The notes below the pieces were generated by a model. That model did not search any database, was not told the origin of the DNA, and saw nothing but the letters and a program-made list of their open reading frames with translations. Below are positions 37,214 through 46,146 of a stretch of 64,000 nucleotides of DNA, piece by piece. Both the position numbers and the translations under genes were made by a program. Source of the DNA: Rugamonas rivuli. Lineage in GTDB: Bacteria; Pseudomonadota; Gammaproteobacteria; Burkholderiales; Burkholderiaceae_D. The DNA lies in assembly GCF_009380165.1 (NCBI RefSeq), contig NZ_WHUF01000003.1:62001-126000 (forward strand), read 5' to 3'. Numbering within the stretch: position 1 is the first letter of the stretch; every line of letters starts with the position of its first letter.

Positions 37214-38822
37214 GACGCGCGCCTCCGGCCACGGGCAGCGCCCGCATGGCGGACGACGGACCGTAGGGACGCTTGGCGGCGGCCGGCGCCGGGGCCGGCG
37301 CCTTGGCCGCGCTGAAGCGGCACATCTGCACGATGCAGCCGGCGCAGAACAGGAACAGCAGCTGGCTGGAGGTCTCCACCAGCAAGGTGCGGTTGTAGAT
37401 CAGGGTGGTCATCATCAGCACCAGCGTGACCGCGCTGGCATCGACCATCGCCTGCTGGTGCAGGGTGCCGCCGCCGCGCCGCAGATACCTGACCGCGGCC
37501 AGCACCGCCAGCACCGGTATCAGCACGAAGCTGATCGCCCCCAGTATGCCCAGGTCCCACAGCAGCGCCGTCAGCGTGGTGGAGTCGATGTGCAGCGGGC
37601 GGTAGCGCATGGCGATCACGCCGCGGCCGGTCGATTCGCCGTCGGCGCTGGCGCCGGGGCCGAAGCCGATCAGGCGGCCCATGGCGTCCGGCGTCGGATC
37701 GCGGTACCAGATGTACAGCGAGGCGAAGCGCCCCACTTCGCCGGTGCCGTATTGGATTTCATACGGGTCGAAGAAATAGCCGCCGGTATGCTGCAGCTTT
37801 TGCTCGACCGTGTTGCCGGACGAGCCCTGCTCGCCCCAGTACATGGCCTTGTAGGCGGCGAACGTTCCCGCCATGAACACCACCAGCAGGCAGCCGTAGG
37901 CGATGAACGTGCCGACATTGCGCAGCAGGCGGGTGCGCAGCGTCAGCACCAGCGCCAGCGGCATCCAGAACACGATCGCCTTGACCTCGCCCAGCAGCAT
38001 GTTGGCCATGGCGAACACGAACAAGACGGCCAGCTGCCAGAACGGCATCAGGCCGCGCGACCAGCAGGCCAGCGAGTAGATCAGCGCGGCGATCGAGAAC
38101 ACCACCATCACCGCGCTCATGCCGGGCCCGAAGGTGCCGACCACGGCATCCCAGCCGATCAGGCCCATGCCCCAGAAGTGCTGGTAAAACACCACCGGCA
38201 ATTGCAGCAGCATGATGCCGATGATCAGGCGCCACATGATCAGCAGGCGCTTTTCCGTGAACGGCGTAAACGCCAGCACCATCAGCACGCCGAACATCGG
38301 CACGCCGAAACGGATCGACGACAGCATTTGCAACTTGGTCGCCTTGCCGATGGCCATGCCGAAGAAGAAGAAACCGAGGTAAATCGCGGCGGCGATGACG
38401 ATGCCGGCGGCGCCGCCCCAGGGCACATTCGGCATGCGCCGGCCGAGCTTGGTCAGCAGGATTTCCAGCACGGTGCGCAGCAGGAACAGGAAAGCCAGGC
38501 AGCTGCCGACCCACAGGATGGCGCGGATGTGCAGGATGCTGGCGCACGGCCCCTGGATCAGGAAAATGAACACCAGCAGGATGGGCAGCAGGTTTTTGGC
38601 GCTGAGGAACCACACCACCGGGATCACCAGCAGCATGCCGGCAAACACCAGCGTCAGCTTGACGCCGCCCATCGGAGCGATCAGGCCGGCAAAGGCGGCC
38701 ACCAACAGCAGGGCCAGCCCGGCCAGCATGGCAGGCAGGGTGGGCAGGATACGCTTGCGGCGCGGCGCATAGTAGCCGCCCGACGGCAGCGCGGGCGTGG
38801 CTTGTTTTCTAAAGAAATTCAT
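37206..38822 (-). CDS. Wzy-like polysaccharide polymerase candidate
   Basis: The 538-residue protein has about a dozen hydrophobic helices and a large hydrophilic loop near residues 345-420 (EQKLQHTGGYFFDPYEIQYG, IWYRDPTPDAMGRLIGFGPG). This is the layout of O-antigen polymerases and ligases. The gene lies between epsI and the acyltransferase and flippase genes, where a Wzy is expected, and no other polymerase candidate is present. Family-level sequence signatures for Wzy are weak, so the function rests on topology and context. Confidence 0.7.
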   Translation of the reverse strand: MNFFRKQATPALPSGGYYAPRRKRILPTLPAMLAGLALLLVAAFAGLIAPMGGVKLTLVFAGMLLVIPVVWFLSAKNLLPILLVFIFLIQGPCASILHIRAILWVGSCLAFLFLLRTVLEILLTKLGRRMPNVPWGGAAGIVIAAAIYLGFFFFGMAIGKATKLQMLSSIRFGVPMFGVLMVLAFTPFTEKRLLIMWRLIIGIMLLQLPVVFYQHFWGMGLIGWDAVVGTFGPGMSAVMVVFSIAALIYSLACWSRGLMPFWQLAVLFVFAMANMLLGEVKAIVFWMPLALVLTLRTRLLRNVGTFIAYGCLLVVFMAGTFAAYKAMYWGEQGSSGNTVEQKLQHTGGYFFDPYEIQYGTGEVGRFASLYIWYRDPTPDAMGRLIGFGPGASADGESTGRGVIAMRYRPLHIDSTTLTALLWDLGILGAISFVLIPVLAVLAAVRYLRRGGGTLHQQAMVDASAVTLVLMMTTLIYNRTLLVETSSQLLFLFCAGCIVQMCRFSAAKAPAPAPAAAKRPYGPSSAMRALPVAGGARHG

Positions 38823-38849
38823 ATCGCTTTCGCTTCAAACGGCCCGGTT

Positions 38850-39533
38850 TCAATGCGCGTGGCCGCTGAAATGCGCGCGCATCGTCGGCGACACCGCAGC
38901 CAGCATTTCATCGACGAAGCCTTGCTGCAGGCGGTAAGCCACGGCGCTGTCGGCGTTGATGCTCGACACCCGTATCAGCGTCGCGTCGGGGATCAGGCCA
39001 TCGAGCGCGTACGACAGCCGGGCTTTTTTCAGTTCCCAGGAATTGCGCACGGCCTTTTCGCCGACCACGATCCAGTAGGTGATCGGTTCGACCCGGTTGT
39101 TCAGCGACGCCACCAGGCGCGTGGCCGGGATCTCGCCGGTGCGCGAGCTCATGCTCTCATAATGCACCGGCGAGACATTGAAGCCCTGGGCGCCGTAGCA
39201 GCCTTCCGGATAGTGCACGGCCAGGTTGTCGCGCTGGTCGGTGCCGTAGGCGATCGACAGCATGATGCGCTCGCCTTCCTTGTTGACATAGGTGCGCGAC
39301 AGGGTCTGCGCGTAGATCTTCTTGATCTCGGCGTCGACCTGCGGATTGATCACCGCCGACACCTGGTTGACGTCTTCCGTCCAGCCGCCAAAGCTGGTCG
39401 GGATGACGTCGGCCAGCACGATTTTCTGGTGCAGGTCCGACAGGCGCGTGGTCGGCTTGACCGCCTGGGCGGTCCACGAGGTGAGCACCATCAGGCCGCA
39501 CAACACCACTCCGGTGACGATAGATTTGTTCAT
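38850..39533 (-). CDS. epsI: EpsI, exosortase-associated protein
   Basis: The 227-residue protein is a DUF3485/EpsI family member. It has an N-terminal membrane segment (SIVTGVVLCGLMVLTSWTAQA), then LADVIPTSFGGWTEDV, YGTDQRDNLAVHYPEGCYGAQGFNV and YWIVVGEKAVRNSWELKKARL. EpsI is paired with exosortases in EPS loci and is fused to some of them. It is thought to help sorting or polymer export, but the mechanism is not established. The start overlaps the xrtB stop (ATGA). Confidence 0.9.
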   Translation of the reverse strand: MNKSIVTGVVLCGLMVLTSWTAQAVKPTTRLSDLHQKIVLADVIPTSFGGWTEDVNQVSAVINPQVDAEIKKIYAQTLSRTYVNKEGERIMLSIAYGTDQRDNLAVHYPEGCYGAQGFNVSPVHYESMSSRTGEIPATRLVASLNNRVEPITYWIVVGEKAVRNSWELKKARLSYALDGLIPDATLIRVSSINADSAVAYRLQQGFVDEMLAAVSPTMRAHFSGHAH

Positions 39534-40444
39534 ACGACCGCCTTTAAGCCTGCGCCACGTTTCAATTCATGCCTGCGCACCAGCCATTGCAGGAAGGTGT
39601 CCAGGCTCAGGATCAGCACCAGCGCGCTGACGAACAGCACCATGCCGGCAAAGCCGTGCAGGAAGCCCTGCCCCGCCGCGTCGCCGAAGTAGTAGGTGAT
39701 CAGCGTCAGCGTCATCACGCGCAGCACATTGGCGGTGAACGAGATCGGAATGATCAGGATCGCCAGCACGATGTTGCGGAACGCCGAGGTGTGCTGCACC
39801 ACGTTCAGGTAGAACAGGCCCAGCGACTCCAGCGCCAGCAGGGTCTGCAGGCCGGCGCAGGCGTCCGCCACCAGCAGCTGGTACTGGCCGATCTGCAGGA
39901 TCACGCCGCTGCGGGCGATCGGATAGCCGACCCAGAACAGCAGGTGTTCGGTCACATAGGAGACCGCCATCTTCATCGGCATGGTCAGCATCGCCACCAG
40001 CGTACCCGGCAGCGGCACCATGAACAGCATGAAGAAGAACGCAAACCAGACGATGCGCAGCGCGCGCACGCCGAACTTGATGAGGATCACCGACGCCAGC
40101 GTGAAGATGAAGCCCAGCATTTCGCCGGCCAGCACTTCCTGCGAACGGCCGACGATGTAGCACAGCATGCCGGCCACAAAGCACAGCCCGCCCAGCACCG
40201 GCACGCCGCTGACCGGCGGCAGCGCCAGGATGTCCTTGCCGCGCCGCGCGATCAGCCAGCTCGACAACGCCAGGATGATGGGGCCGTGGGCCTGGTCTTC
40301 GTGCACCCAGACGTCGCTGAACGTGACCATGGTGGGCACAAACAGCAACAGGAAGCCGAAGACTATGGGCGCCCACTCCAGCACGATGGTGCGGGACGGC
40401 ATCGCGATACCCGTCTTGTTGTTGGTCTGCGTCATGGGTTTCAT
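39530..40444 (-). CDS. xrtB: Exosortase B
   Basis: The 304-residue integral membrane cysteine peptidase has about eight helices. The proposed catalytic residues are present: Cys 196 in ADACAGLQ, Arg 242 in ANVLRV and His 263 in FLHGFAG. Early SDVWVHEDQAHGPIILALSSWLI is typical of the family. Exosortases recognise the PEP motif, helix and Arg cluster of PEP-CTERM proteins and cleave or transfer them. At least four candidate substrates lie in this window. The position between the EpsG-type gene and epsI matches the XrtB class. It overlaps both neighbours. Confidence 0.93.
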   Translation of the reverse strand: MKPMTQTNNKTGIAMPSRTIVLEWAPIVFGFLLLFVPTMVTFSDVWVHEDQAHGPIILALSSWLIARRGKDILALPPVSGVPVLGGLCFVAGMLCYIVGRSQEVLAGEMLGFIFTLASVILIKFGVRALRIVWFAFFFMLFMVPLPGTLVAMLTMPMKMAVSYVTEHLLFWVGYPIARSGVILQIGQYQLLVADACAGLQTLLALESLGLFYLNVVQHTSAFRNIVLAILIIPISFTANVLRVMTLTLITYYFGDAAGQGFLHGFAGMVLFVSALVLILSLDTFLQWLVRRHELKRGAGLKAVV

Positions 40445-41331
40445 CAGAAGTCGACCAGCACCGAACCGACCACCTCGGCGCCGCTGTGCGCCATCTGCTC
40501 TTGCATCGCGTGGATGTCGGCCACCTGCGTGTGGTTCTTGCGGGCCACCAGCAGCACGCCGCCGATGCGCGACGCGACCGCCAGCGCATCCGAGCCCATG
40601 GAGAACGACGGGGTGTCGTACAGCACCACGTCGAAATTCGCCTCCAGTTCATTGCCCAGGCCGGCGAACGAGGCGCGGCTCAGCAGTTCCTGCGGGTTGG
40701 GCGGCAAGGTGCCGGCGCCCAGCACCGACAGCGCGACGAAGGATTCGATCTTGGCGATGCTGTCGAGACCGGCGCGGCCGGCCAGCATGTCCGACAGGCC
40801 CTGGCGCGACTGGATGTTGAAGATCTGCTGCTGCTTCGGGGTGCGCAGGTTGGCGTCGACCAGCAGGGTTTTTTCGCCCAGCTGCGAGAACACGATGGCC
40901 AGGTTGGCGGCGAACAGGCTGGCGCCGTCGCCCGGGTTGATGCCGACCACGGCCAGCGCCTTGCGGCCGCGCGCGAACCAGCGCAGCATCAGCTGGCTGC
41001 GCACGGCGCGCAACTGTTCCACCTGCTGGCTGAACGGCTTGTAGGCCGCCACCAGTTCGTTGGCGTACTTGCTCTCGCCTTGCAGCAGGTAGGGATAATC
41101 GAACTGACGCGCCAGCACTTGCTGGATGTCTTCTTCGGTGATCAGTCCCAGCCGCATGGCCGCTTCGCCGAAGCGCATGCCCAGTTCTTTTTGCATGCGC
41201 AAGACGCGCTCGGCGTTCTCCGGCGAAATCTTGCCGGACTCCAGCAGCAAGCCGCCGATGCTGGAATCGCGGGCCGGCTGCACCACCGGGGAAATGATGG
41301 GGGTCGATTGCTGATTCATCTTGTCGTCCAT
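40444..41331 (-). CDS. epsG: EpsG-like chain-length tyrosine-kinase homologue with degenerate ATP site
   Basis: The 295-residue protein has an N-terminal MshEN-like domain (IGGLLLESGKISPENAERVL, GLITEEDIQQVLARQF) and a C-terminal BY-kinase/ParA-like domain. The P-loop reads NPGDGASLFAANLA, with Ala 137 where the kinase lysine is expected. The A' motif is LLVDANLR, with Asn 161 in place of the second Asp. The Walker B-like YDTPS remains. There is no C-terminal tyrosine cluster. EpsG proteins partner the Wzz-like EpsF to control chain length. Kinase activity of this copy is doubtful. It lies one base after epsF. Confidence 0.85.
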   Translation of the reverse strand: MDDKMNQQSTPIISPVVQPARDSSIGGLLLESGKISPENAERVLRMQKELGMRFGEAAMRLGLITEEDIQQVLARQFDYPYLLQGESKYANELVAAYKPFSQQVEQLRAVRSQLMLRWFARGRKALAVVGINPGDGASLFAANLAIVFSQLGEKTLLVDANLRTPKQQQIFNIQSRQGLSDMLAGRAGLDSIAKIESFVALSVLGAGTLPPNPQELLSRASFAGLGNELEANFDVVLYDTPSFSMGSDALAVASRIGGVLLVARKNHTQVADIHAMQEQMAHSGAEVVGSVLVDF

Positions 41332-41332
41332 A

Positions 41333-42748
41333 TTAATTCAAGCGCATATTGCGCGGCAAAACGGAGTTGATCGCGCGGAAGCGTTTCTGTGCCGGCGCAT
41401 TCCATTCGATGGTGCCCAGCACCGGGATGCCCAGCACGTCGCCGAGGTCGTCGCCGGAACGCACGCGGCGGTCCATCATTTCAGCCAGCAGCGTGAAGCC
41501 CAGGCCCAGCAGCGAACCCAGGAAGGCGGCCAGCATGGTGTTGAGCAGGACGCGCGGACCGGCCGGCGCCACCGGCACGATGGCCGGATTCAGCACCGAG
41601 ATGTCGGACTGGTCCGACTGGCCCTCGATCTTGGTCTGCGAGAAGCGCTGCGAGGTGACGTCGAAGGCGCGCTGGGCGCTTTCCACATCCTTGGCCAGCA
41701 CGTTCATTTCGTCGCGGGTGCGGTTCAGTTCCAGCACCTTGTTCTTCTGCTCGGCCAGCGCGGCGCGGATCGCGCCTTCGCGCTGGGCCAGGATGGCGGC
41801 GTTGTTGCCGACGCTGTTGGAGGTGATCTTCATCTGCACCGCCAGTTCGCCGCGCATCTTCTCGACCTCGGTCTTGGCGCTCTGGTATTGCGGATGGTTG
41901 GTGCCCAGGCGCTGTGCCAGTTCAGCCAGCTTGGTCTCGGCGGCGCCGAGGCCGACCTTCAGGTTCTGGATCAGCGGATTGGTGGCCACGTCCGGCGACT
42001 CGGCCGACTGCGTGCCCTGCGCCATGCTGCGGCGCGACGCCGCTTCCATGGCCTGGCCCTGGGCGGCAACCAGCTGCGCCGACAGGTCGTTCAGGCGGTT
42101 CGATTCGACGTCGAGACGGTTGTCGACGCTGACGATGCCGTGTTCCTGCTGGTACTTCGACAGGCGGCTCTGCGCCAGTTCGACATTGTCGCGCAACAGC
42201 TTGGTCTGCTCGTTGAAGTAGGCCGACGCCTTTTTCATCGGGTCGACCTTCAGCTGGATGCTGGTGCGCTGGTATTGCTCGGCGAAGGCGTTGGCCACGG
42301 CCGCGACGAACTGCGGATCGCTGCCCTTGAAGCTGACGTCGATCACGCTGCTCTCGCGCGACGGCACGATTTCCAGCTTGGTCAGCAGCAGATCGGCCAG
42401 CCAGTGTTCGACCGAACCCTGGCCGCCGGTGGCTTCATTGAACTGGGCCACCACCGCCGGGCTTTGCGCCAGCTTGAGCTGGTCCACCACGCGCAGCGCG
42501 ACGTTCTTGCTGGTGATGATGTCGACCTGGGTCGCCATAAAGCCGGGCAACAGCTGGCTGGGCATCGCCATGCCGGTCAGGGGATCGACCCCCTTGTAGT
42601 TGAGCAGCAACGAATTGGTGGCCTTGTACGTCTTAGGCAGCAATTGGCTGATCACGGCGGTAACGGTGACTGTCACCAGCAAGGTAATCAGAAATATCCA
42701 TTTTCGCGCGCGCAAAATCAGGAAAAACTGGGAAAAATTCATGGCCAC
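41333..42748 (-). CDS. epsF: EpsF, Wzz-like chain-length determinant
   Basis: The 471-residue polysaccharide co-polymerase has an N-terminal helix (FFLILRARKWIFLITLLVTVTVTAVISQ) and a long coiled-coil periplasmic region (residues of about 170-390). A C-terminal helix carries the Pro-rich motif (AIVPVAPAGPRVLLNTMLAAFLGSLLGLGF). GNRVV-type C-terminal kinase motifs are absent, matching a separate EpsG. It would control polymer length with the Wzy candidate and outer-membrane EpsE. It lies 46 bases after epsE. Confidence 0.9.
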   Translation of the reverse strand: MAMNFSQFFLILRARKWIFLITLLVTVTVTAVISQLLPKTYKATNSLLLNYKGVDPLTGMAMPSQLLPGFMATQVDIITSKNVALRVVDQLKLAQSPAVVAQFNEATGGQGSVEHWLADLLLTKLEIVPSRESSVIDVSFKGSDPQFVAAVANAFAEQYQRTSIQLKVDPMKKASAYFNEQTKLLRDNVELAQSRLSKYQQEHGIVSVDNRLDVESNRLNDLSAQLVAAQGQAMEAASRRSMAQGTQSAESPDVATNPLIQNLKVGLGAAETKLAELAQRLGTNHPQYQSAKTEVEKMRGELAVQMKITSNSVGNNAAILAQREGAIRAALAEQKNKVLELNRTRDEMNVLAKDVESAQRAFDVTSQRFSQTKIEGQSDQSDISVLNPAIVPVAPAGPRVLLNTMLAAFLGSLLGLGFTLLAEMMDRRVRSGDDLGDVLGIPVLGTIEWNAPAQKRFRAINSVLPRNMRLN

Positions 42749-42794
42749 TCTCTTTTCAAAATACGTAGGCTAGACAACGACGGCAGAGCCGGCG

Positions 42795-43583
42795 TTAGAA
42801 CAGGCTTTCTTTCACATAGATCACATCGTCCACCTGGACCAGGTCATCCTGCTTGGCGTCGATCACCTGCAGCACGCCCTTGGCGTCGCGGCGCTTGATG
42901 CGGATGCCGCGCTCGGTGCCGCGCGGGGTCAGGCCGCCGCCGGTGCTCAGCGCCTGCAGCAGCGTCATCTGGCGTTCCAGGCGGAATGGGCCTGGGCGCT
43001 GGACTTCGCCGTAGATGTAGAAGCGCGGTGCGCGCTCGACGTACAGGATGTCGCCACCCATGACTTCGAAATCGCGGTTGAAGTCGTTGCCGCGGACCAT
43101 GTCGACGACGTCGATCGTATCCTTGGTGGTGACACCGTTGCGCTTGCGGATCAGGCTGACGACATCGCCGCCGTCGCCGCCGAAGCCGCCGGCCAGCGCC
43201 AGCATGTCCATCAGGGTGCGCTTGCCTTCGATCGGATAGCGGCCAGGACGGTTGACCGCGCCCAGCACCGACACCTGGGCGCTTTGCAGCGACGTCACCA
43301 GCAGGTTGACCTGGGCTTTACGGATGAAACCGCCGCTTTCCAGCATGCCGGCAATCTTCTTTTCCGCCGCCGCCGCCGTCAGTCCGCCCAGCTCGACCGT
43401 GCCGATCAGCGGGAAGGTGATCGTGCCGGCCTCGCTGACGCGGGTCTCCAGCGACAAGTCCTGGTTGCCGTACACCGACACCTTGACCACATCGCCCGCC
43501 CCCAGCAGCACATCAGCCGCGCCGGCGGTCTGCGCCAACAAGGCCAGCATGCCGGCCACCATCCACATTGCAAGTCGCTTCAT
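42795..43583 (-). CDS. epsE: EpsE, Wza-like polysaccharide export protein
   Basis: The 262-residue exported protein has a signal peptide (MWMVAGMLALLAQTAGAAD). A polysaccharide export (Poly_export) domain follows (VLLGAGDVVKVSVYGNQDLSLETRVSEAGTITFPLIG), then SLBB-type repeats (AQVSVLGAVNRPGRYPIEGKRTLMDMLALAGG; RFYIYGEVQRPGPFRLERQMTLLQALSTGGG). No lipobox is seen, unlike Wza. It is the periplasmic or outer-membrane export pore component and is shorter than Wza, as in other EpsE proteins. Confidence 0.92.
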   Translation of the reverse strand: MKRLAMWMVAGMLALLAQTAGAADVLLGAGDVVKVSVYGNQDLSLETRVSEAGTITFPLIGTVELGGLTAAAAEKKIAGMLESGGFIRKAQVNLLVTSLQSAQVSVLGAVNRPGRYPIEGKRTLMDMLALAGGFGGDGGDVVSLIRKRNGVTTKDTIDVVDMVRGNDFNRDFEVMGGDILYVERAPRFYIYGEVQRPGPFRLERQMTLLQALSTGGGLTPRGTERGIRIKRRDAKGVLQVIDAKQDDLVQVDDVIYVKESLF

Positions 43584-43625
43584 GATTCGCCCATTCCATT
43601 CTAGTTATAAAAACACTGCTACTTA

Positions 43626-44627
43626 TTATTTGAGACCGGCCACGCCGCGCGCGTTCGAATCGGCTTCGCTCGCTGCCGGCGCCGCGGCGGCCGGCGCCGA
43701 CGCTGGCGCCGATGCCGCGGCCGAGGCCGAAGCGCTGGCCGAGGCGGCCGACTTGTTCAGGTACTCGATCTTGGCGGCGGCGCGCAGGCGGGCCAGTTCG
43801 GCGTCGGCGGCGGTCTTGCTCTTCTTGTTGAACAGGAACTGGCCGATCTGGTTTTCCGCTGCGGCCAGGGTCTGCGGCGCATCCTTGATATCGGTGATCT
43901 GGATCAGCAGGCTGCGCTCGCCTTCCTTGATGATGAACAGCTGGCCCTTGGGCAGCGACTGCAGCTTGCTGCTCAGCTCAGGCGGCAGGTCGGCCGTGGT
44001 GCGGGCGATCTGGGCGCGGGTGAACGCCACTTTGTTGGTGTCCAGCCAGGTCGCCACTTCTTCCAGCGACTTGGCGCCGTCCATCGCGGTTTTCAGCTCA
44101 GGCGTCATGGCGCTGGTGGCGATGATCAGTTCGCGCATGTCGAACTGCTTGCGCTGCGAGAAGAATTCCGGGTGCTGGTTGAAGTACTCGGCGATTTCTT
44201 CCTTGGTCGGCTTGGTGATGGTGCCGACGCGCTTTTGCATATACGACTGGGCAATGATCAGCGCCTTGGCGCGTTCGATCGCCTGCACCACCTTGGGATC
44301 GCGGTCCAGCTTGTCCTTGGCGGCTTCGTTGAGCAGCAGCTGGCGGTCGATCAGCGACTCCAGCAACTGCTTGCTGGCGGCTTCCTGCTGGGCGGCCTGC
44401 ACGTTCGCGCGCTGCAGTTCCTCGTTCAGCTGGGTGATCGTGATTTCCTCGCCATTGACGCTGGCCAGCGACTGGCCAGGCTTTTTATCCTTGCTGCCGC
44501 CGCAGGCAGTCAGGCCTGCCGCAGCGACCAGCAGCAGTGCAGCGCACAGTACGCGCTGTTTCGATGGGACATCCTTGCGTACAACAACACCGGTAGTAGC
44601 GTTCAAAATTATTCCTTCCAAGTACAT
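43626..44627 (-). CDS. epsD: EpsD, peptidyl-prolyl isomerase-like lipoprotein
   Basis: The 333-residue protein has a lipoprotein signal (RVLCAALLLVAAAGLTACGG). A SurA/PpiC-like N-terminal helical domain (ASVNGEEITITQLNEELQRANVQ; LLESLIDRQLLLNEAAKD) and a parvulin-type domain (FFSQRKQFDMRELIIATSAM) follow, then an Ala/Ser-rich tail. EpsD proteins are predicted periplasmic chaperones for EPS export parts. The ATG at 44627 has no ribosome-binding site. A TTG at 44606 is preceded by GGAAGGA at good spacing and would still include the whole signal, so the start is uncertain. Confidence 0.88.
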   Translation of the reverse strand: MYLEGIILNATTGVVVRKDVPSKQRVLCAALLLVAAAGLTACGGSKDKKPGQSLASVNGEEITITQLNEELQRANVQAAQQEAASKQLLESLIDRQLLLNEAAKDKLDRDPKVVQAIERAKALIIAQSYMQKRVGTITKPTKEEIAEYFNQHPEFFSQRKQFDMRELIIATSAMTPELKTAMDGAKSLEEVATWLDTNKVAFTRAQIARTTADLPPELSSKLQSLPKGQLFIIKEGERSLLIQITDIKDAPQTLAAAENQIGQFLFNKKSKTAADAELARLRAAAKIEYLNKSAASASASASAAASAPASAPAAAAPAASEADSNARGVAGLK

Positions 44628-44671
44628 TCTAAAAAGCGGGCAGCCTGAAGCCCGGAACGAGGTATTGCGTT

Positions 44672-44677
44672 ATTATA
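44672..44677 (-). promoter_or_regulatory. Candidate -10 element for epsD
   Basis: TATAAT on the minus strand lies about 45 bases before the ATG in an AT-rich stretch downstream of the epsB terminator. There is no good -35 at 16-18 bases, so an activator-dependent promoter is possible. Confidence 0.4.
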
Positions 44678-44720
44678 AAGAATGACACTTAATTTTACGT
44701 TAGACAACCCTGTTTATTTT

Positions 44721-44747
44721 TAAAAGCGCCACAATCTGACGCGGCGC
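44721..44747 (-). terminator. Short terminator hairpin after epsB
   Basis: GCGCC and GGCGC flank a 12-base loop, and the minus strand then reads TTTTAAAAATAA. It starts eight bases after the epsB stop. The stem is short, so termination may be partial. Confidence 0.55.
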
Positions 44748-44754
44748 CGGGTGC

Positions 44755-46137
44755 TCAATGTGCATTTTCCCGCTGGGCAACAACCAATACGGTGCGGGCA
44801 ATGATCCACAGGTCCAGAAGCAGCGACCAGCGGCGCAGGTAGTCCAGGTCGTACTGGATGCGCGCCTCCATCTTGTCCAGCGTGGCGGTTTCGCCGCGCA
44901 GGCCGTTGACCTGGGCCCAGCCGGTGATGCCGGGCTTGACCTTGTGGCGCAACATATATCCCTTGATCAGCTTGCGGTATTGCTCGTTGTGCGCCACGGC
45001 GTGCGGGCGCGGCCCGACGATGCTCATCCGCCCCTGCAACACATTAATGAATTGCGGCAGTTCGTCAAGCGAACTCTTGCGCAAGAAGGCGCCGACCCGC
45101 GTCACGCGCTGGTCGTTCTTGGTGGCTTGCACCACCTTGGCGCCATCCTCGCTGACCGTCATCGAGCGGAACTTGTAGACGATGATTTCCTCGCCGTACA
45201 GGCCGTAGCGGCGCTGGCGGAAGATGGCCGGCCCCGGCGACGACAGCTTCACGCTCAGGCCGATGACCAGCATGATGGGCAGCAGGCCGATCAGGATCAG
45301 CGTGCCCAGCACGATGTCGCTGACACGCTTGATCATGCTGTTGAAGCCGGTGAACGGCGTTTCGCAGATGGCGATCACCGGCATGCCGCCGACGTTGTCG
45401 AAGCGCGCCTGCATCAGGTCGAAGATGTAGATGTCCGGCAAGAAGTACACGGAGGCGGTGGTGTCCTGCAGCTCGTCGACCAGCGTGCGGATGCGCGGCT
45501 GGGCCGAAATCGGCTGGCTGATGAAGATCATCTTGATGTTGTTTTCGCGGACGAAGCCGGGGATGTCGACCATCTTGCCCAGCATCGGGTGCTGCATGCC
45601 GGGCGGGCGGCGGTCTTCGGTACGGTCGTCGAAGAAGCCGCGCACGGCCATGAACAGGTTGGGGTTCTTCTCGATGGTCGAGGCGAACTTCAGGCCGACG
45701 TCGTTGGCGCCAACGATGATCACCGAGCGCACTTCGCTGGCATTGCCGGGCGAGCTGCCCAGCTTGCGCACCGCCAGGTGGCTGGCCAGCAGCAGGAACG
45801 GCGTCGCCACGAACCAGGCCAGCACCAGGCGCGCGTTGTAGTGGCGCGTCAGGCCGCTGGCCATGCCGAGGAAGATCAGGATGGCCGCCGAGATCACCCA
45901 GCCGACGATGACGTCGCGGCCGTAGGCCCACATGCGGCCGCTGCGCCAGGTGCGGTAGGGGTCGACGTGCTGGTACACCGACGAGGTGATGAAATACGAT
46001 AAGGTCATCAGGATCAGGTCGTATCCGGTGAAAGGCTGGTTGAAGCCCACCGAAAACAGGTATAACGTTCCCATGATGAGCAGCGGGTCGAGCACCCGCT
46101 GGAAGAACGAAATTAAGGGGATATCGTTGACCGTCAT
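44755..46137 (-). CDS. epsB: EpsB, undecaprenyl-phosphate sugar-phosphate transferase
   Basis: The 460-residue polyprenyl-phosphate hexose-1-phosphate transferase has about five membrane helices. A central Rossmann-like domain ([23 protein letters not shown]) is followed by the catalytic C-terminal domain ([76 protein letters not shown]). It starts repeat-unit synthesis by placing sugar phosphate, probably glucose, on undecaprenyl phosphate. It is followed by a short terminator and preceded by epsL after nine bases. Confidence 0.93.
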   Translation of the reverse strand: MTVNDIPLISFFQRVLDPLLIMGTLYLFSVGFNQPFTGYDLILMTLSYFITSSVYQHVDPYRTWRSGRMWAYGRDVIVGWVISAAILIFLGMASGLTRHYNARLVLAWFVATPFLLLASHLAVRKLGSSPGNASEVRSVIIVGANDVGLKFASTIEKNPNLFMAVRGFFDDRTEDRRPPGMQHPMLGKMVDIPGFVRENNIKMIFISQPISAQPRIRTLVDELQDTTASVYFLPDIYIFDLMQARFDNVGGMPVIAICETPFTGFNSMIKRVSDIVLGTLILIGLLPIMLVIGLSVKLSSPGPAIFRQRRYGLYGEEIIVYKFRSMTVSEDGAKVVQATKNDQRVTRVGAFLRKSSLDELPQFINVLQGRMSIVGPRPHAVAHNEQYRKLIKGYMLRHKVKPGITGWAQVNGLRGETATLDKMEARIQYDLDYLRRWSLLLDLWIIARTVLVVAQRENAH

Positions 46138-46146
46138 ATTTTTCTT

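Noticed and set aside
36203..39692. Long plus-strand His/Gln/Arg-rich frames over the acyltransferase, polymerase and epsI genes
   Set aside because: Composition is typical of antisense frames of membrane proteins; no start signals or domains.
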